A DNA stretch of 64,000 nt from Penaeicola halotolerans. Its GTDB lineage: Bacteria > Bacteroidota > Bacteroidia > Cytophagales > Cyclobacteriaceae. The DNA is taken from contig NZ_JAEAGO010000001.1 in assembly GCF_016464625.1 (NCBI RefSeq), forward strand, positions 186,001 through 250,000, in the 5' to 3' direction. Shown here one piece after another: positions 1-7,314 of this stretch (positions within the stretch are counted from its first letter, which is position 1; every line of letters starts with the position of its first letter). Position numbers and translations under genes: made by a program. Under the pieces are notes generated by a model. The model was not told where the DNA came from, searched no databases, and worked only from the letters and a program-made list of their open reading frames with translations.

Positions 1-32
1 CTAGGGCTGTTTCCGACAGTTTTTGTCAGATA

Positions 33-65
33 TAAAAAAAGCACGCCAGGTTTTCTAGCGTGCTT
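33..65 (-). terminator. Intrinsic terminator of the ECF sigma operon
   Basis: The arms AAGCACGC (39-46) and GCGTGCTT (58-65) pair perfectly. Read on the minus strand, the hairpin is followed by a run of seven T. It lies 20 bases past the stop of the Spy-like gene, so it closes the sigma operon. Confidence 0.85.
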
Positions 66-85
66 GATCATAAACCAAATACATT

Positions 86-553
86 TTATTTTTTATCCTC
101 ATCTCTGTTCATCCCTCTCCTCATGACAGTGCCGGTAAAGTCTCTACTTGCAGTCATCAGTCGATAGGTTTGTTTCGCAGAGAGCACAGTTTGAAATTTA
201 GTCATGTAGCTTTTTTCCAAATCTAAAAGTTGCTGCTGTACATCTAGTCTAAGCTTGACTCGCTGAGCAGCTTCTGCATCTGTCATATCATCTAATCTCT
301 TTCTATTACCATCATACATGGTCTTGATGATACGATACTTTTCTTCATTGTACTTGTTATACATCGGCCAAAACTTCTCTGCTTGAGAGACAGACAGACT
401 CAATCTATTGGTGAGGTAAGCTACTCGAGCAGCTTCCATCTTTTGATGTGCTTCTTTGACTTCCTCTGGAGTCATGCGTTTTCTCTGGTCTTGAGCATAT
501 GCTGAGGAGAACATCAGCATGAGCAAACTCAAAGCGACTATTATATTTTTCAT
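86..553 (-). CDS. Spy/CpxP-like periplasmic protein of an ECF sigma operon
   Basis: A 155-residue exported protein. It has a signal peptide (Lys at residue 2, hydrophobic stretch 4-19, AYAQ cleavage site) followed by a charged, almost wholly helical body. The segment KFWPMYNKYNEEKYRI and the LSVSQAEKFW and LSAKQTYRL stretches resemble the LTxxQ-type repeats of Spy/CpxP-like periplasmic helical proteins, a group that in Bacteroidota is often encoded beside ECF sigma factors. It is the last gene of an operon with the sigma factor and a one-helix membrane protein, 18 bases after the latter, and ends at an intrinsic terminator. A role as periplasmic stress sensor or chaperone is inferred from context. 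No catalytic residues are evident. Confidence 0.7.
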   Translation of the reverse strand: MKNIIVALSLLMLMFSSAYAQDQRKRMTPEEVKEAHQKMEAARVAYLTNRLSLSVSQAEKFWPMYNKYNEEKYRIIKTMYDGNRKRLDDMTDAEAAQRVKLRLDVQQQLLDLEKSYMTKFQTVLSAKQTYRLMTASRDFTGTVMRRGMNRDEDKK

Positions 554-571
554 TTTGATTGATTAGCTATT

Positions 572-958
572 TTAATAGATGTTTTCATTGTCATCCTCAT
601 CAGTCCACAGCCAGTCTGCCTGCTCTTCTGCTAGGATACTGTTAAATATATCTGTCGATCCGTCTAGTTGATAGATAAGCTCCTCTTCGGAAAGCAGACC
701 AGCTTCAACTAGCATGATGAGTTCTTCTTCTGTATAGGCAACTTGAGGTTTCACGGTTTCTACAGGACCTTTTAAGAAAAAGATCTGAACGGCCACAGCT
801 ATCAGCAGTATCGCAGCAGCATACTTGATCATATCAGGCCATAGTATTCTCTGCTTAGCTTGTACAGGCTGAGTTTTAGCCATGATTTTGTCTTCAAGCT
901 GCTCAAAGTATCCCTCTGGTACTTTGAATATATTTTTGTTTCCGATCTGATCTAGCAT
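572..958 (-). CDS. Single-pass membrane protein, likely anti-sigma factor
   Basis: A 128-residue protein with one membrane helix at about residues 44-63. The cytoplasmic N-terminus carries NIFKVPEGYFEQLEDKI, a phrase common in small Bacteroidota proteins encoded directly after ECF sigma factors. The C-terminal part is acidic and extracytoplasmic. The gene sits 39 bases after the sigma gene and 18 bases before the Spy-like gene on the same strand. The obvious inference is that it holds the sigma factor at the membrane. No zinc-binding ZAS motif (HxxxCxxC) is present, so it is not a classical ZAS anti-sigma factor. The assignment rests on position and topology. Confidence 0.65.
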   Translation of the reverse strand: MLDQIGNKNIFKVPEGYFEQLEDKIMAKTQPVQAKQRILWPDMIKYAAAILLIAVAVQIFFLKGPVETVKPQVAYTEEELIMLVEAGLLSEEELIYQLDGSTDIFNSILAEEQADWLWTDEDDNENIY

Positions 959-997
959 AGTATATTTTGTTCTTAGATGTAAGTATGGATCAAAGGT

Positions 998-1534
998 TTA
1001 GTCTTGTGTTAATATATCTTCAATTTTTTTTACGGCTAGGTGATAGCTTGTCTTCAATGCTCCCACAGAAGTGCCTGTGATCTCTGATATCTCTTCATAT
1101 TTTAAGTTGTCAAAATACTTCATATTAAAGACAAGTCTCTGTTTTTCTGGAAGTTTTAAGAGTGCATGCTGAAGTTTGATGGACACCTCGTCTCCATCTA
1201 GATCTTGTTGATTGAGACTGTGTGATAGTTCGTGATGGGTATCTTCTAGTGGCTCAAGGTACATGCGCTTAGCCTTGTTGAGGTGGTGGAGGGTCTCGTT
1301 GGTAGCGATTCGGTAAATCCACGTATAGAGACTCGCATCTTGCTGAAACTTGTCCAGATTTTTGTAGACCTTCACAAAAGTGTCTTGGGTTAGATCATCA
1401 GCATCCTCATGGTTGATCACCATTTTTCGGATCATCCAGTAGACTTTTTGGCTATACTTCTTTACCAGCTCCCTAAAGGCTTTGTCTCTAGTAGCAGGCA
1501 CTAAGAAATCACGTATCAGATCTTTATCTTCCAA
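998..1534 (-). CDS. ECF-type RNA polymerase sigma factor
   Basis: A 178-residue sigma-70 family protein of ECF size. Region 2 includes YWMIRKMVINHEDADDLTQD, TFVKVYKNLDKF and TWIYRIATNETLHHL, the usual core-binding and -10 recognition segments. Region 4 carries the helix-turn-helix LPEKQRLVFNMKYFDNLKYEEISEITGTSVGALKTSYHLA, quoted here only to mark its extent near residues 128-168. It starts an operon with a membrane protein and a Spy-like protein, so it most likely answers envelope stress. The only in-frame start able to keep the full N-terminus is a TTG codon at 1532-1534, preceded by an A/G-rich stretch. The regulon cannot be read from this window. Confidence 0.92.
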   Translation of the reverse strand: MEDKDLIRDFLVPATRDKAFRELVKKYSQKVYWMIRKMVINHEDADDLTQDTFVKVYKNLDKFQQDASLYTWIYRIATNETLHHLNKAKRMYLEPLEDTHHELSHSLNQQDLDGDEVSIKLQHALLKLPEKQRLVFNMKYFDNLKYEEISEITGTSVGALKTSYHLAVKKIEDILTQD

Positions 1535-1572
1535 TATTCTTTTTCTCTTTGATCAAGATTCGCCAATAAAGT

Positions 1573-1609
1573 TTAAAAAAGAAAGGCTACAATTTGAATT
1601 TGTAGCCTT
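1573..1609 (-). terminator. Intrinsic terminator after the UspA gene
   Basis: The arms AAAGGCTACAA (1582-1592) and TTGTAGCCTT (1600-1609) form a stem with a seven-base loop. On the minus strand it is followed by TCTTTTTT. It starts nine bases past the stop codon of the universal stress protein and separates it from the sigma operon. Confidence 0.85.
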
Positions 1610-1617
1610 AAGTGTGA

Positions 1618-2541
1618 TTAAATCTCTAGAATATACTCTAGTATGCCAGCATTTTTGCCTTTAGGCCTGACTACGAGTAGCGGGATAGTATTATTGACCT
1701 GAATGAGTCTTTCTGCCATACTGCCGATAAAGAGTGCTGTAGCAGCCGTCCTGCCTTTGGCTCCTATGATAATACCGTCTACTTCCAGTTCTTTCGCTTT
1801 TTGGTAAATATCTTCTACGGGATCGTCATCATCGTCTCTAGAGTAGATGGGTTTGATCTCTACTTGCTTAAGATCTATTTTTTTGATAAACTTCTTATAA
1901 TTGATCTCAGCATGGGTCTGCATGATGCTAGCAAATTCCTCAAAACTCTTCCCAGTAAAGTGATAGCCTGATGGCACGCTATAGACGTTTTGGCAGATGA
2001 TCTCTGCAGTGCCTCCGTTTTTTTCTACGATAGTGATCGCCTCCTCTATAGCTATCTGAGAGTATTCAGAAAAGTCAGAAGGAACGAGTAGTTTCTCGAC
2101 TTTAGGGGAAGCTCCCTCAGGGACAATCAAGAGTGAACAGCTAGCTCTTCGTGCTAGTCTATTAGATACTACCCCAGATCCTACTAGTGTGGATTTTCTG
2201 CCAACTATGATTAGATCAGCTGATTTCTCTTCACTTAGCTTTAATAATTTTTTGGCAAGTTGTCCTTCTTTTACCGTGAAGCTCAACTCTACTCCAAGAG
2301 AAAGATCAAAATTCTTCTCAACGATCGTCTTCATTTTTTGCTGTCTTTCCTCGATCATTTTTTCGATCATATCAGGAAAGTCTTTTAACACATCTTTTGG
2401 GATATTGAGGTTACGAATGACGTTTACAAAATATACTTTTTTTGTAGAAGAAGTTTTGGCGATGAAAGAGGCGTACTTGACTAGTGTGTCATCTAGTTCA
2501 GTAAGGTCTAAGCCTACTATGATTTTCTTCAGTTGGTACAT
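1618..2541 (-). CDS. Universal stress protein with two UspA domains
   Basis: A 307-residue protein made of two tandem UspA folds, about residues 1-145 and 150-300. Each starts with a hydrophobic strand (KKIIVGLDLTE; EKLLVPSDFSE). The C-terminal copy keeps the nucleotide-binding signature GAKGRTAATALFIGSMAERL, the G-2x-G-9x-G(S/T) pattern of ATP-binding Usp proteins. The N-terminal copy has VGRKSTLVGSGVVSNRLAR, a looser match. It has no signal peptide and is cytoplasmic. Tandem Usp proteins are common in Bacteroidota and are generally induced by starvation or stress; the exact role here is unknown. The gene is monocistronic, with a -7 box just upstream and its own terminator. Confidence 0.9.
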   Translation of the reverse strand: MYQLKKIIVGLDLTELDDTLVKYASFIAKTSSTKKVYFVNVIRNLNIPKDVLKDFPDMIEKMIEERQQKMKTIVEKNFDLSLGVELSFTVKEGQLAKKLLKLSEEKSADLIIVGRKSTLVGSGVVSNRLARRASCSLLIVPEGASPKVEKLLVPSDFSEYSQIAIEEAITIVEKNGGTAEIICQNVYSVPSGYHFTGKSFEEFASIMQTHAEINYKKFIKKIDLKQVEIKPIYSRDDDDDPVEDIYQKAKELEVDGIIIGAKGRTAATALFIGSMAERLIQVNNTIPLLVVRPKGKNAGILEYILEI

Positions 2542-2562
2542 GGACGCTTGTTAAATTTGTCG

Positions 2563-2570
2563 CAAAGATA
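2563..2570 (-). promoter_or_regulatory. Bacteroidota -7 box of the UspA gene
   Basis: TATCTTTG on the minus strand matches TAnnTTTG exactly and lies 22 bases upstream of the UspA start codon, which gives a short leader. No well spaced TTG -33 box is visible, only imperfectly spaced ones. Confidence 0.5.
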
Positions 2571-2849
2571 GGGTGTTTTCATATCAAAGCAGCGTGCAAA
2601 TAAAATATTATTTGTAATTTATTGATAAAAACATACCAAATCAAAATTATATTTCAAAGAGTTTAACTCAAGGCTGCGCTAGCTTCAATTCAGGGTCTAA
2701 TATAAATATTTTTATTACGGATACTAGGCCTAGGGGTTGCTATTATATGAGAGGTTAAGTGATTGCTTTTTCAGTACTGTTTCATTTTTGGATTTTTCAT
2801 TCCTTTAGAAAAAAACACGTGCTCATTATGCCATACAAAGGTTGATGCT
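2571..2849. other. AT-rich intergenic stretch without a recognisable gene
   Basis: About 280 bases between the UspA promoter and the structured RNA gene. I find no credible reading frame, no long inverted repeat and no tRNA-like fold. A near palindrome, ACTAGGCCTAGG, occurs around 2722-2735 with no assignable role. Confidence 0.5.
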
Positions 2850-2857
2850 TACCTTTG
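2850..2857 (+). promoter_or_regulatory. -7 box of the structured RNA gene
   Basis: TACCTTTG is an exact TAnnTTTG match. Transcription from it would begin about five bases downstream, just where the terminal stem of the RNA begins (ACTCAGG at 2863). No TTG sits at the usual distance upstream. Confidence 0.5.
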
Positions 2858-2861
2858 TAGA

Positions 2862-3063
2862 GACTCAGGTCTTAGACATCGTTCTAACTTCACAATTATA
2901 TAAATTTCCGAGTGAAGCCCTTTTCAAAACCAGGCCTCATCTGTCTTTGGCAGACCTCGCTCTTGGAGCAGGATAACAGTGGAAGGTTGCGAGATCTCAG
3001 GCAGCTCAAATCTTGTCTTATAGGAGGTTAGTAACGCCCCGAGGCCTGAGTTTACTTTTTTTA
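2862..3063 (+). ncRNA. ssrS: Structured RNA of about 195 nt, candidate 6S RNA
   Basis: No reading frame fits, but the fold is strong. The terminal stem pairs 2863-2869 (ACTCAGG) with 3045-3051 (CCTGAGT). A second helix pairs 2880-2891 (CGTTCTAACTTC) with 3024-3036, twelve pairs with one bulged U and one G-U. A third pairs 2904-2913 with 3004-3011. Helices two and three flank a symmetric 12 x 12 base internal loop. The apical part has further stems (2934-2937/2999-3002, 2956-2960/2989-2993, 2940-2943/2951-2954). A T-run follows the terminal stem and a -7 box precedes it. A closing stem, long rod, central bubble and a length near 190 nt are the hallmarks of 6S RNA, which binds the housekeeping RNA polymerase. 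The RNA gene itself is well supported; the 6S name is inference. The SRP RNA GGAA loop and the RNase P core motifs are not seen. Confidence 0.6.
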
Positions 3064-4953
3064 ATATAAAATCCTAAAGCGGATAGTACCTTCTATTTGC
3101 TTCAACTCATCCACTACTTCTGGAGGATATGCCTTGTCGATATCCGTGATCACATAGCCTATCAGCTCGTTGGTCTTTAGGTATTGGCCTACTATATTGA
3201 TAGCAAAAGCCGCTAGCGTATTATTGATTTTGGCCAATATGCCTGGCTCATTGTAGTGAATATGGATGAGTCTATGCGCATTTTGCAAAAATGGCAGTTG
3301 TAAGTTTGGGAAGTTGACGGCATTATAAGTACTGCCTGTATTGATATATTCGCTGAGCTTACTAGGGACAAACTGTGCAATATTGACCTGCGCCTCTAGC
3401 GTAGAACCTCCAATATGTGGTGTCAAAATCGTGTTTGGGAGTCCTTTGAGCGGAGAGTCAAATGCTTCTTCATTAGTTTTTGGCTCATAAGGGAAGACAT
3501 CTACAGAAGCACCACCAATGTGTCCATTCAGGATAGCAGTCTTCAAGGCCTCAACATCTACCACATGCCCTCTACTCAAATTGAGCAGTATGGCTCCTGG
3601 CTTCATCTGTTTGATGGCTTTTTCGTCTATGAAGTTTTCGTTTGTAGCCCGTCCATCTACATGCAGAGAGATGACATCAGCGAGTTTAAGTAGTTCCTCT
3701 AGACTTTGACATTTGGTAGCATTGCCAAGTGCAAGACGTTCTACGATGTCATAGTAGTAGACATTCATTCCCATATTTTCAGCTAGTACAGACAGTTGTG
3801 CTCCGATATTGCCATAGCCTATGATGCCTAGCTTTTTACCTCTGATCTCAAAGCTATTATTGGCAGATTTATCCCACTTGCCTTGGTGCATCTGAGTATT
3901 TTTATCAATCAAATTTCGCATCAAAAAGATAATCTGTCCGATCGCTAACTCTACTACAGAGCGTGTATTGCTATATGGCGCATTGAACACAGCGATACCT
4001 CTACGCTGACAAGCGAGTAAGTCGATTTGATTAGTTCCTATGCAAAAGGCTCCTACGGCCATCAGTCTAGTGGCATTTTGAAGGACTTTTTCAGTGACTT
4101 GAGTTTTAGACCTGATTCCTAGAATTGAGACATTTTTGATTTTTTCAGCAAGTTCTACTTCATCCAGTGCACCTTTGATCGTCTCTACATTGAAGCCTTC
4201 TGCTCTGAGTTGATCAGCAGCAGTAGGATGGATACCTTCTAGCAGGAGTACATTGATTCTGCTTTTGGGATAAGAGAAGTTCTTATTGAGCTTGTTTAAG
4301 TAAAGGATCTCATCTAAACTAGGCGCTATATGATCTGCTTTTTCAGTCACCTTAGTCCTTTCTATATTCTCCGTGAAGGCATAAAACTTATTAGCCAAAC
4401 CAGCTGCTTTGATTTCATAATCTGTGTAGCCATCGCCTATTACATAGATGTCACCTTCTAGTTTGAGGGACTTGATCACTTCAGCTTTGCCATTATTTTG
4501 AGAAAGTAGGTTCTCTCTATCGAAGCCAATGATATTTTCATGATCGTCATAGGTGAATTCATTGGCAAAAATATTGGCTTCTTTGATACCCAGTTCGGTC
4601 ACGATTGGCGTGATAAAGTCTTTGAAGCCATTTGACACGATAAATATTTTTGAGGCATGCTCTTTGAAAAAATCTTTATTCCTGATAAATGATTTAGATA
4701 TTTTAGTTTTGAGTACTTCTGTGAGTTCGTGGAGATGTACTTTTTTGGCTTGAAGCAAATGGATACGTTGCTCGAGCGATTCTCTAAAAGTCAGGCTGCC
4801 ATCCATCCCTTGATCGGTGATATTTTTGATCGCTTCTATCTTTTCATTTTTCTTTGGGTCGTCTTTTAAGCTGATGGCGGCCAGTATGTCTAGCGCTTCT
4901 ACTTGGGTAAAAGTACTATCAAAGTCAATTATGAAGTTTTTAGCAAGAGTCAT
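3061..4953 (-). CDS. serA: Phosphoserine phosphatase-phosphoglycerate dehydrogenase fusion (SerB-SerA)
   Basis: A 630-residue fusion of two serine-pathway enzymes. Residues 1-220 form a HAD phosphatase: nucleophile motif DFDST (D10, D12), motif II VSNGF (106-110), a lysine near 156 and the metal motif GDGYTD (173-178), as in SerB. Residues 232-545 form D-3-phosphoglycerate dehydrogenase with the NAD loop GYGNIG (379-384) and the catalytic histidine in PHIGGST (H513). A C-terminal ACT domain (about 560-630) should bind serine for feedback control. The protein would thus catalyse the first and last steps of serine synthesis from 3-phosphoglycerate; the transaminase SerC is not in this window. 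The ATG at 4953 is the natural start because the phosphatase motif begins at residue 8. It faces the structured RNA gene tail to tail. Confidence 0.92.
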   Translation of the reverse strand: MTLAKNFIIDFDSTFTQVEALDILAAISLKDDPKKNEKIEAIKNITDQGMDGSLTFRESLEQRIHLLQAKKVHLHELTEVLKTKISKSFIRNKDFFKEHASKIFIVSNGFKDFITPIVTELGIKEANIFANEFTYDDHENIIGFDRENLLSQNNGKAEVIKSLKLEGDIYVIGDGYTDYEIKAAGLANKFYAFTENIERTKVTEKADHIAPSLDEILYLNKLNKNFSYPKSRINVLLLEGIHPTAADQLRAEGFNVETIKGALDEVELAEKIKNVSILGIRSKTQVTEKVLQNATRLMAVGAFCIGTNQIDLLACQRRGIAVFNAPYSNTRSVVELAIGQIIFLMRNLIDKNTQMHQGKWDKSANNSFEIRGKKLGIIGYGNIGAQLSVLAENMGMNVYYYDIVERLALGNATKCQSLEELLKLADVISLHVDGRATNENFIDEKAIKQMKPGAILLNLSRGHVVDVEALKTAILNGHIGGASVDVFPYEPKTNEEAFDSPLKGLPNTILTPHIGGSTLEAQVNIAQFVPSKLSEYINTGSTYNAVNFPNLQLPFLQNAHRLIHIHYNEPGILAKINNTLAAFAINIVGQYLKTNELIGYVITDIDKAYPPEVVDELKQIEGTIRFRILY

Positions 4954-5098
4954 GCTTTTTTGAAGATTTGCAAAAGGTTTGAAATAGGTTTTGAATTTGG
5001 AGTAATAAAACTACCAATACTTTTACATGAAGCCAATATAGATTTTTCTTTTTTTAAGCCTTTTTCAGAATCATCTATGCACTTTGTTTTTTAGCCTC

Positions 5099-5106
5099 TA
5101 TATTTG
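5099..5106 (+). promoter_or_regulatory. -7 box of the DUF4920/cytochrome operon
   Basis: TATATTTG is an exact TAnnTTTG match, 36 bases before the ATG at 5143. A TTTG occurs upstream at 5083-5086, but the spacing of 12 is shorter than usual. Confidence 0.45.
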
Positions 5107-5142
5107 TTGTAAAAATGAACATTGACTCAAAACAAAATATCC

Positions 5143-5643
5143 ATGAAAAAGCAAATTGCCATTTTTAGTCTAGCGTTGTGCTGTACCTTAGCCTGCTCTA
5201 GTCCTCAGGAAACGGAAAATACCGTAGCATCTACAGAAGCACCCGTAGCAGGTAGCTATGGTGATCCTATCACTACTGAAGAAGCGATCTCAGCCGCAGA
5301 TCTCAAGATGGTCTTGGCTGGTCAACCGGTATTTGAAGGAAAAGTAACAGGTGTCATCGAAGAGGTATGCAGTAAAAAGGGCTGCTGGTTGACGATGGAT
5401 CTTGGCAATGGCGAGAAAATGCGCGTTACTTTTAAAGACTACGGATTTTTTGTTCCTAAAAATTCTGCGGGATATAAAGTCACCATCCAAGGTATAGCTA
5501 AACAAACTACTACTGATGTAGCAACATTGAGACACTATGCAGAGGATGCTGGGAAGTCAAAAGAAGAGGTAGAAGCAATCAATGCACCTAAAGTTGAATA
5601 TGCCTTTGAAGCTGAAGGAGTGATCATAGAGGAAAATGCTTAA
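5143..5643 (+). CDS. DUF4920 lipoprotein
   Basis: A 166-residue lipoprotein. The signal sequence ends in a lipobox (CTLACSS), followed by a low-complexity linker. The body (AGQPVFEGKVTGVIEEVCSK, KGCWLTMDLGNGEKMRVTFK, DYGFFVPKNSAGY, LRHYAEDAGKSKEE) matches the DUF4920 family of Bacteroidota, an OB-fold-like domain of unknown function. The conserved CSKKGCW cysteine pair could bind a metal or form a disulfide. A longer frame from a TTG at 5122 exists, but the ATG at 5143 gives a clean signal peptide and lies better downstream of the -7 box. It overlaps the next gene, a cytochrome c'-like lipoprotein, by eight bases, so the two are translationally coupled and may work together in periplasmic redox or metal handling (inference). 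Confidence 0.82.
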   Translation: MKKQIAIFSLALCCTLACSSPQETENTVASTEAPVAGSYGDPITTEEAISAADLKMVLAGQPVFEGKVTGVIEEVCSKKGCWLTMDLGNGEKMRVTFKDYGFFVPKNSAGYKVTIQGIAKQTTTDVATLRHYAEDAGKSKEEVEAINAPKVEYAFEAEGVIIEENA

Positions 5644-6127
5644 ATCAAAAAATATATGGCTGATACTAGCAAAGGGATGTTTGATAGCATCCCTTTGCTA
5701 TGCTTGTCAGCAAAAGGCTGAGCGTGTAGATATCACGACAAATAAAAATCTCTATCCCAATAATGACGCAAGACTAGCAGTACTCATGCGTAAAATGGAT
5801 AAAGATATGCGAGATATCAAAAAGGCTATAGAAAATGGGGAAGCGCTTCCAACTTATTCAGAGGACTATTTAGAAATTAAGACTGCTAAGTCTACCGATC
5901 CTTCAGTGAAGACTGAGGCTTTTGCACTGATGGCAGATAATCTTCTCGAGCAGTTAGATAAGTTGCAAAATACAGCTCCAGAATCTTTAGAGGCACAATA
6001 CTTACTAACAATCAATGCTTGTTTAGCTTGTCATGTGACTTATTGTCCTGGACCAGTAAAGCGAATAGAAAAGTTGAAATTGTTGAACTTAGCATCTCTT
6101 GATGCAGTTGATTGGTCAGAAAAGTAA
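5636..6127 (+). CDS. Cytochrome c'-like haem lipoprotein
   Basis: A 163-residue lipoprotein with a lipobox at SLCYACQQ (Cys about 24). The mature part is helical and ends with a single haem c motif CLACH near residue 133. One CxxCH close to the C-terminus of a helical protein of about 130 residues is the arrangement of class II cytochromes (cytochrome c' and c556), so a four-helix bundle is likely. A further cysteine follows in TYCPGP. It starts eight bases inside the upstream DUF4920 gene, which argues for coupled expression. Its electron partners cannot be told from the sequence. Confidence 0.75.
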   Translation: MLKSKNIWLILAKGCLIASLCYACQQKAERVDITTNKNLYPNNDARLAVLMRKMDKDMRDIKKAIENGEALPTYSEDYLEIKTAKSTDPSVKTEAFALMADNLLEQLDKLQNTAPESLEAQYLLTINACLACHVTYCPGPVKRIEKLKLLNLASLDAVDWSEK

Positions 6128-6152
6128 ATAATACAAATATCTATCTGATCAA

Positions 6153-6353
6153 ATGCCACTATCTTTAGACAATATCAGAGTAGGAAAACGCTATCGTATT
6201 AAAAATTTTGGTGAGATCACTGAAGTACAAGTCATGGCTAGGATATCTGATGAAAACTACAAAGTCAAAGACCTTGTCACCCTTGAGGTATTTGAACTAG
6301 AGGATCTCATCAGATATGGTTTAGGTAAAGACTATGACATAGATGAAATATAA
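6153..6353 (+). CDS. Small conserved protein of unknown function
   Basis: A 66-residue cytoplasmic protein, acidic towards its C-terminus, with no signal peptide, membrane helix or cysteine. The sequence alternates short strands (GKRYRIKNFGEITEVQVMAR, ENYKVKDLVTLEVFELEDL), suggesting a small beta-barrel such as an SH3-like fold; this is a visual guess. It follows the cytochrome gene by 25 bases and its stop leads straight into a terminator, so it is probably the third gene of that operon. I do not recognise its function. Confidence 0.6.
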   Translation: MPLSLDNIRVGKRYRIKNFGEITEVQVMARISDENYKVKDLVTLEVFELEDLIRYGLGKDYDIDEI

Positions 6354-6390
6354 AAATCGGCTACCTGACATGTCAGATAGTCGATTTTTT
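6353..6390. terminator. Bidirectional terminator
   Basis: AAAAATCG...CTGACATGTCAG...CGATTTTTT forms a hairpin with an A-tract before and a T-tract after, so it works both ways. It serves the small protein gene on the plus strand and the beta-barrel gene on the minus strand. Confidence 0.85.
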
Positions 6391-7273
6391 AGTGCATAGA
6401 TCTAAATCCTGGCTCATAGATCACTCTCACAAATGAGCTTAAGCCTCTATTTTCTCGATTGAGTGGTATGCCACTGACGATCCCAATCATTAGATTTTCA
6501 GCTAGTCCTATACGCATCTGAGGCCTCATCACACTGAGTAGCCTATTTTCGATTATCTCTTGGTTGAGTTCTACACCTATAAAATTTCTAGTGCCAGAGA
6601 TCATATAGTGAAAACTTGTGTTAATCTCATAAGCGCGTTCCCAGCTACTATCAAATTCTTTGACCAATCTTGACCCAGTATAGATTAGCGTATGATAATT
6701 TCTCCCCCAACGTTTGGCCGCTATCAAGAATGGATTGTAGACATTTCCTTGAAACCACCGACTTTCTCCTAAATCTCTCAAATCACTCAATTCAAATTCA
6801 TGAATGTAACCAAGAGCCAAAGAGGTATTGGTTTTTTCGGAAACTAGAAAAGTCCACTGTGTAGCTAATTTAAGACTTTCTAAGCGGTTAGCAGGACGTG
6901 TTTGGTCTGGGTTGATGCCGATTCCTCTCCCATAAAGTGTGAGCGGGAGCTCTATCTCGAATCCTAATCTATCGATTGGAGCCCATTCATACTCTATCAA
7001 GGCTTCATATTCATCAAAATTGCTATCAGCTTTCATCCCTAGACCAAAGTTCCATTCTTTTTCACCCTTCCTGGCACCAAGATCTCTGATGAGATCTATA
7101 TAGAGTGGCTCTGCATGTAGGACTTTGGCCTTTTCACCTTTGACAGATTCGATCTCTTGGATGAAGGTACTGTCTAGTAATATGTTTTCTTGCCTGATGC
7201 TATCTCTTTCTGTTTGTGCATAGGCATATAATGGTAGCAAGCTTACTACCAAGCAAAATATTTTTTTAATCAT
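6389..7273 (-). CDS. Predicted outer-membrane beta-barrel protein
   Basis: A 294-residue exported protein with a signal peptide (KKIFCLVVSLLPLYAYAQ). From residue 55 on, it shows alternating amphipathic strands with aromatic girdle residues (EWNFGLGMKAD, YEALIEYEWAP, LGFEIELPLTLYG, NTSLALGYIHEF, FLIAAKRWGRNYHTLIY), typical of an outer-membrane barrel of about ten to twelve strands. A conspicuous conserved-looking phrase, HAEPLYIDLIRDLGARKGE, precedes the barrel. It is the last gene of a minus-strand series of envelope genes and ends in a bidirectional terminator. Substrate or function is unknown. Confidence 0.65.
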   Translation of the reverse strand: MIKKIFCLVVSLLPLYAYAQTERDSIRQENILLDSTFIQEIESVKGEKAKVLHAEPLYIDLIRDLGARKGEKEWNFGLGMKADSNFDEYEALIEYEWAPIDRLGFEIELPLTLYGRGIGINPDQTRPANRLESLKLATQWTFLVSEKTNTSLALGYIHEFELSDLRDLGESRWFQGNVYNPFLIAAKRWGRNYHTLIYTGSRLVKEFDSSWERAYEINTSFHYMISGTRNFIGVELNQEIIENRLLSVMRPQMRIGLAENLMIGIVSGIPLNRENRGLSSFVRVIYEPGFRSMH

Positions 7274-7314
7274 TTTCCCTTATGTAATTAATTAGAAACT
7301 TTTGAACAGTGTAT

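Noticed and set aside
1-32. Inverted repeat TCCGACA/TGTCAGA at the left edge
   Set aside because: It is short, has one mismatch and lies at the window border, so its relation to any gene cannot be judged.
2862-3063. The structured RNA as SRP RNA, RNase P RNA or tmRNA
   Set aside because: I do not see the GGAA tetraloop with GGAAGCAGCC of SRP RNA, the RNase P core GAGGAAAGUCC, or a tRNA-like CCA end. Size and rod shape fit 6S RNA better.
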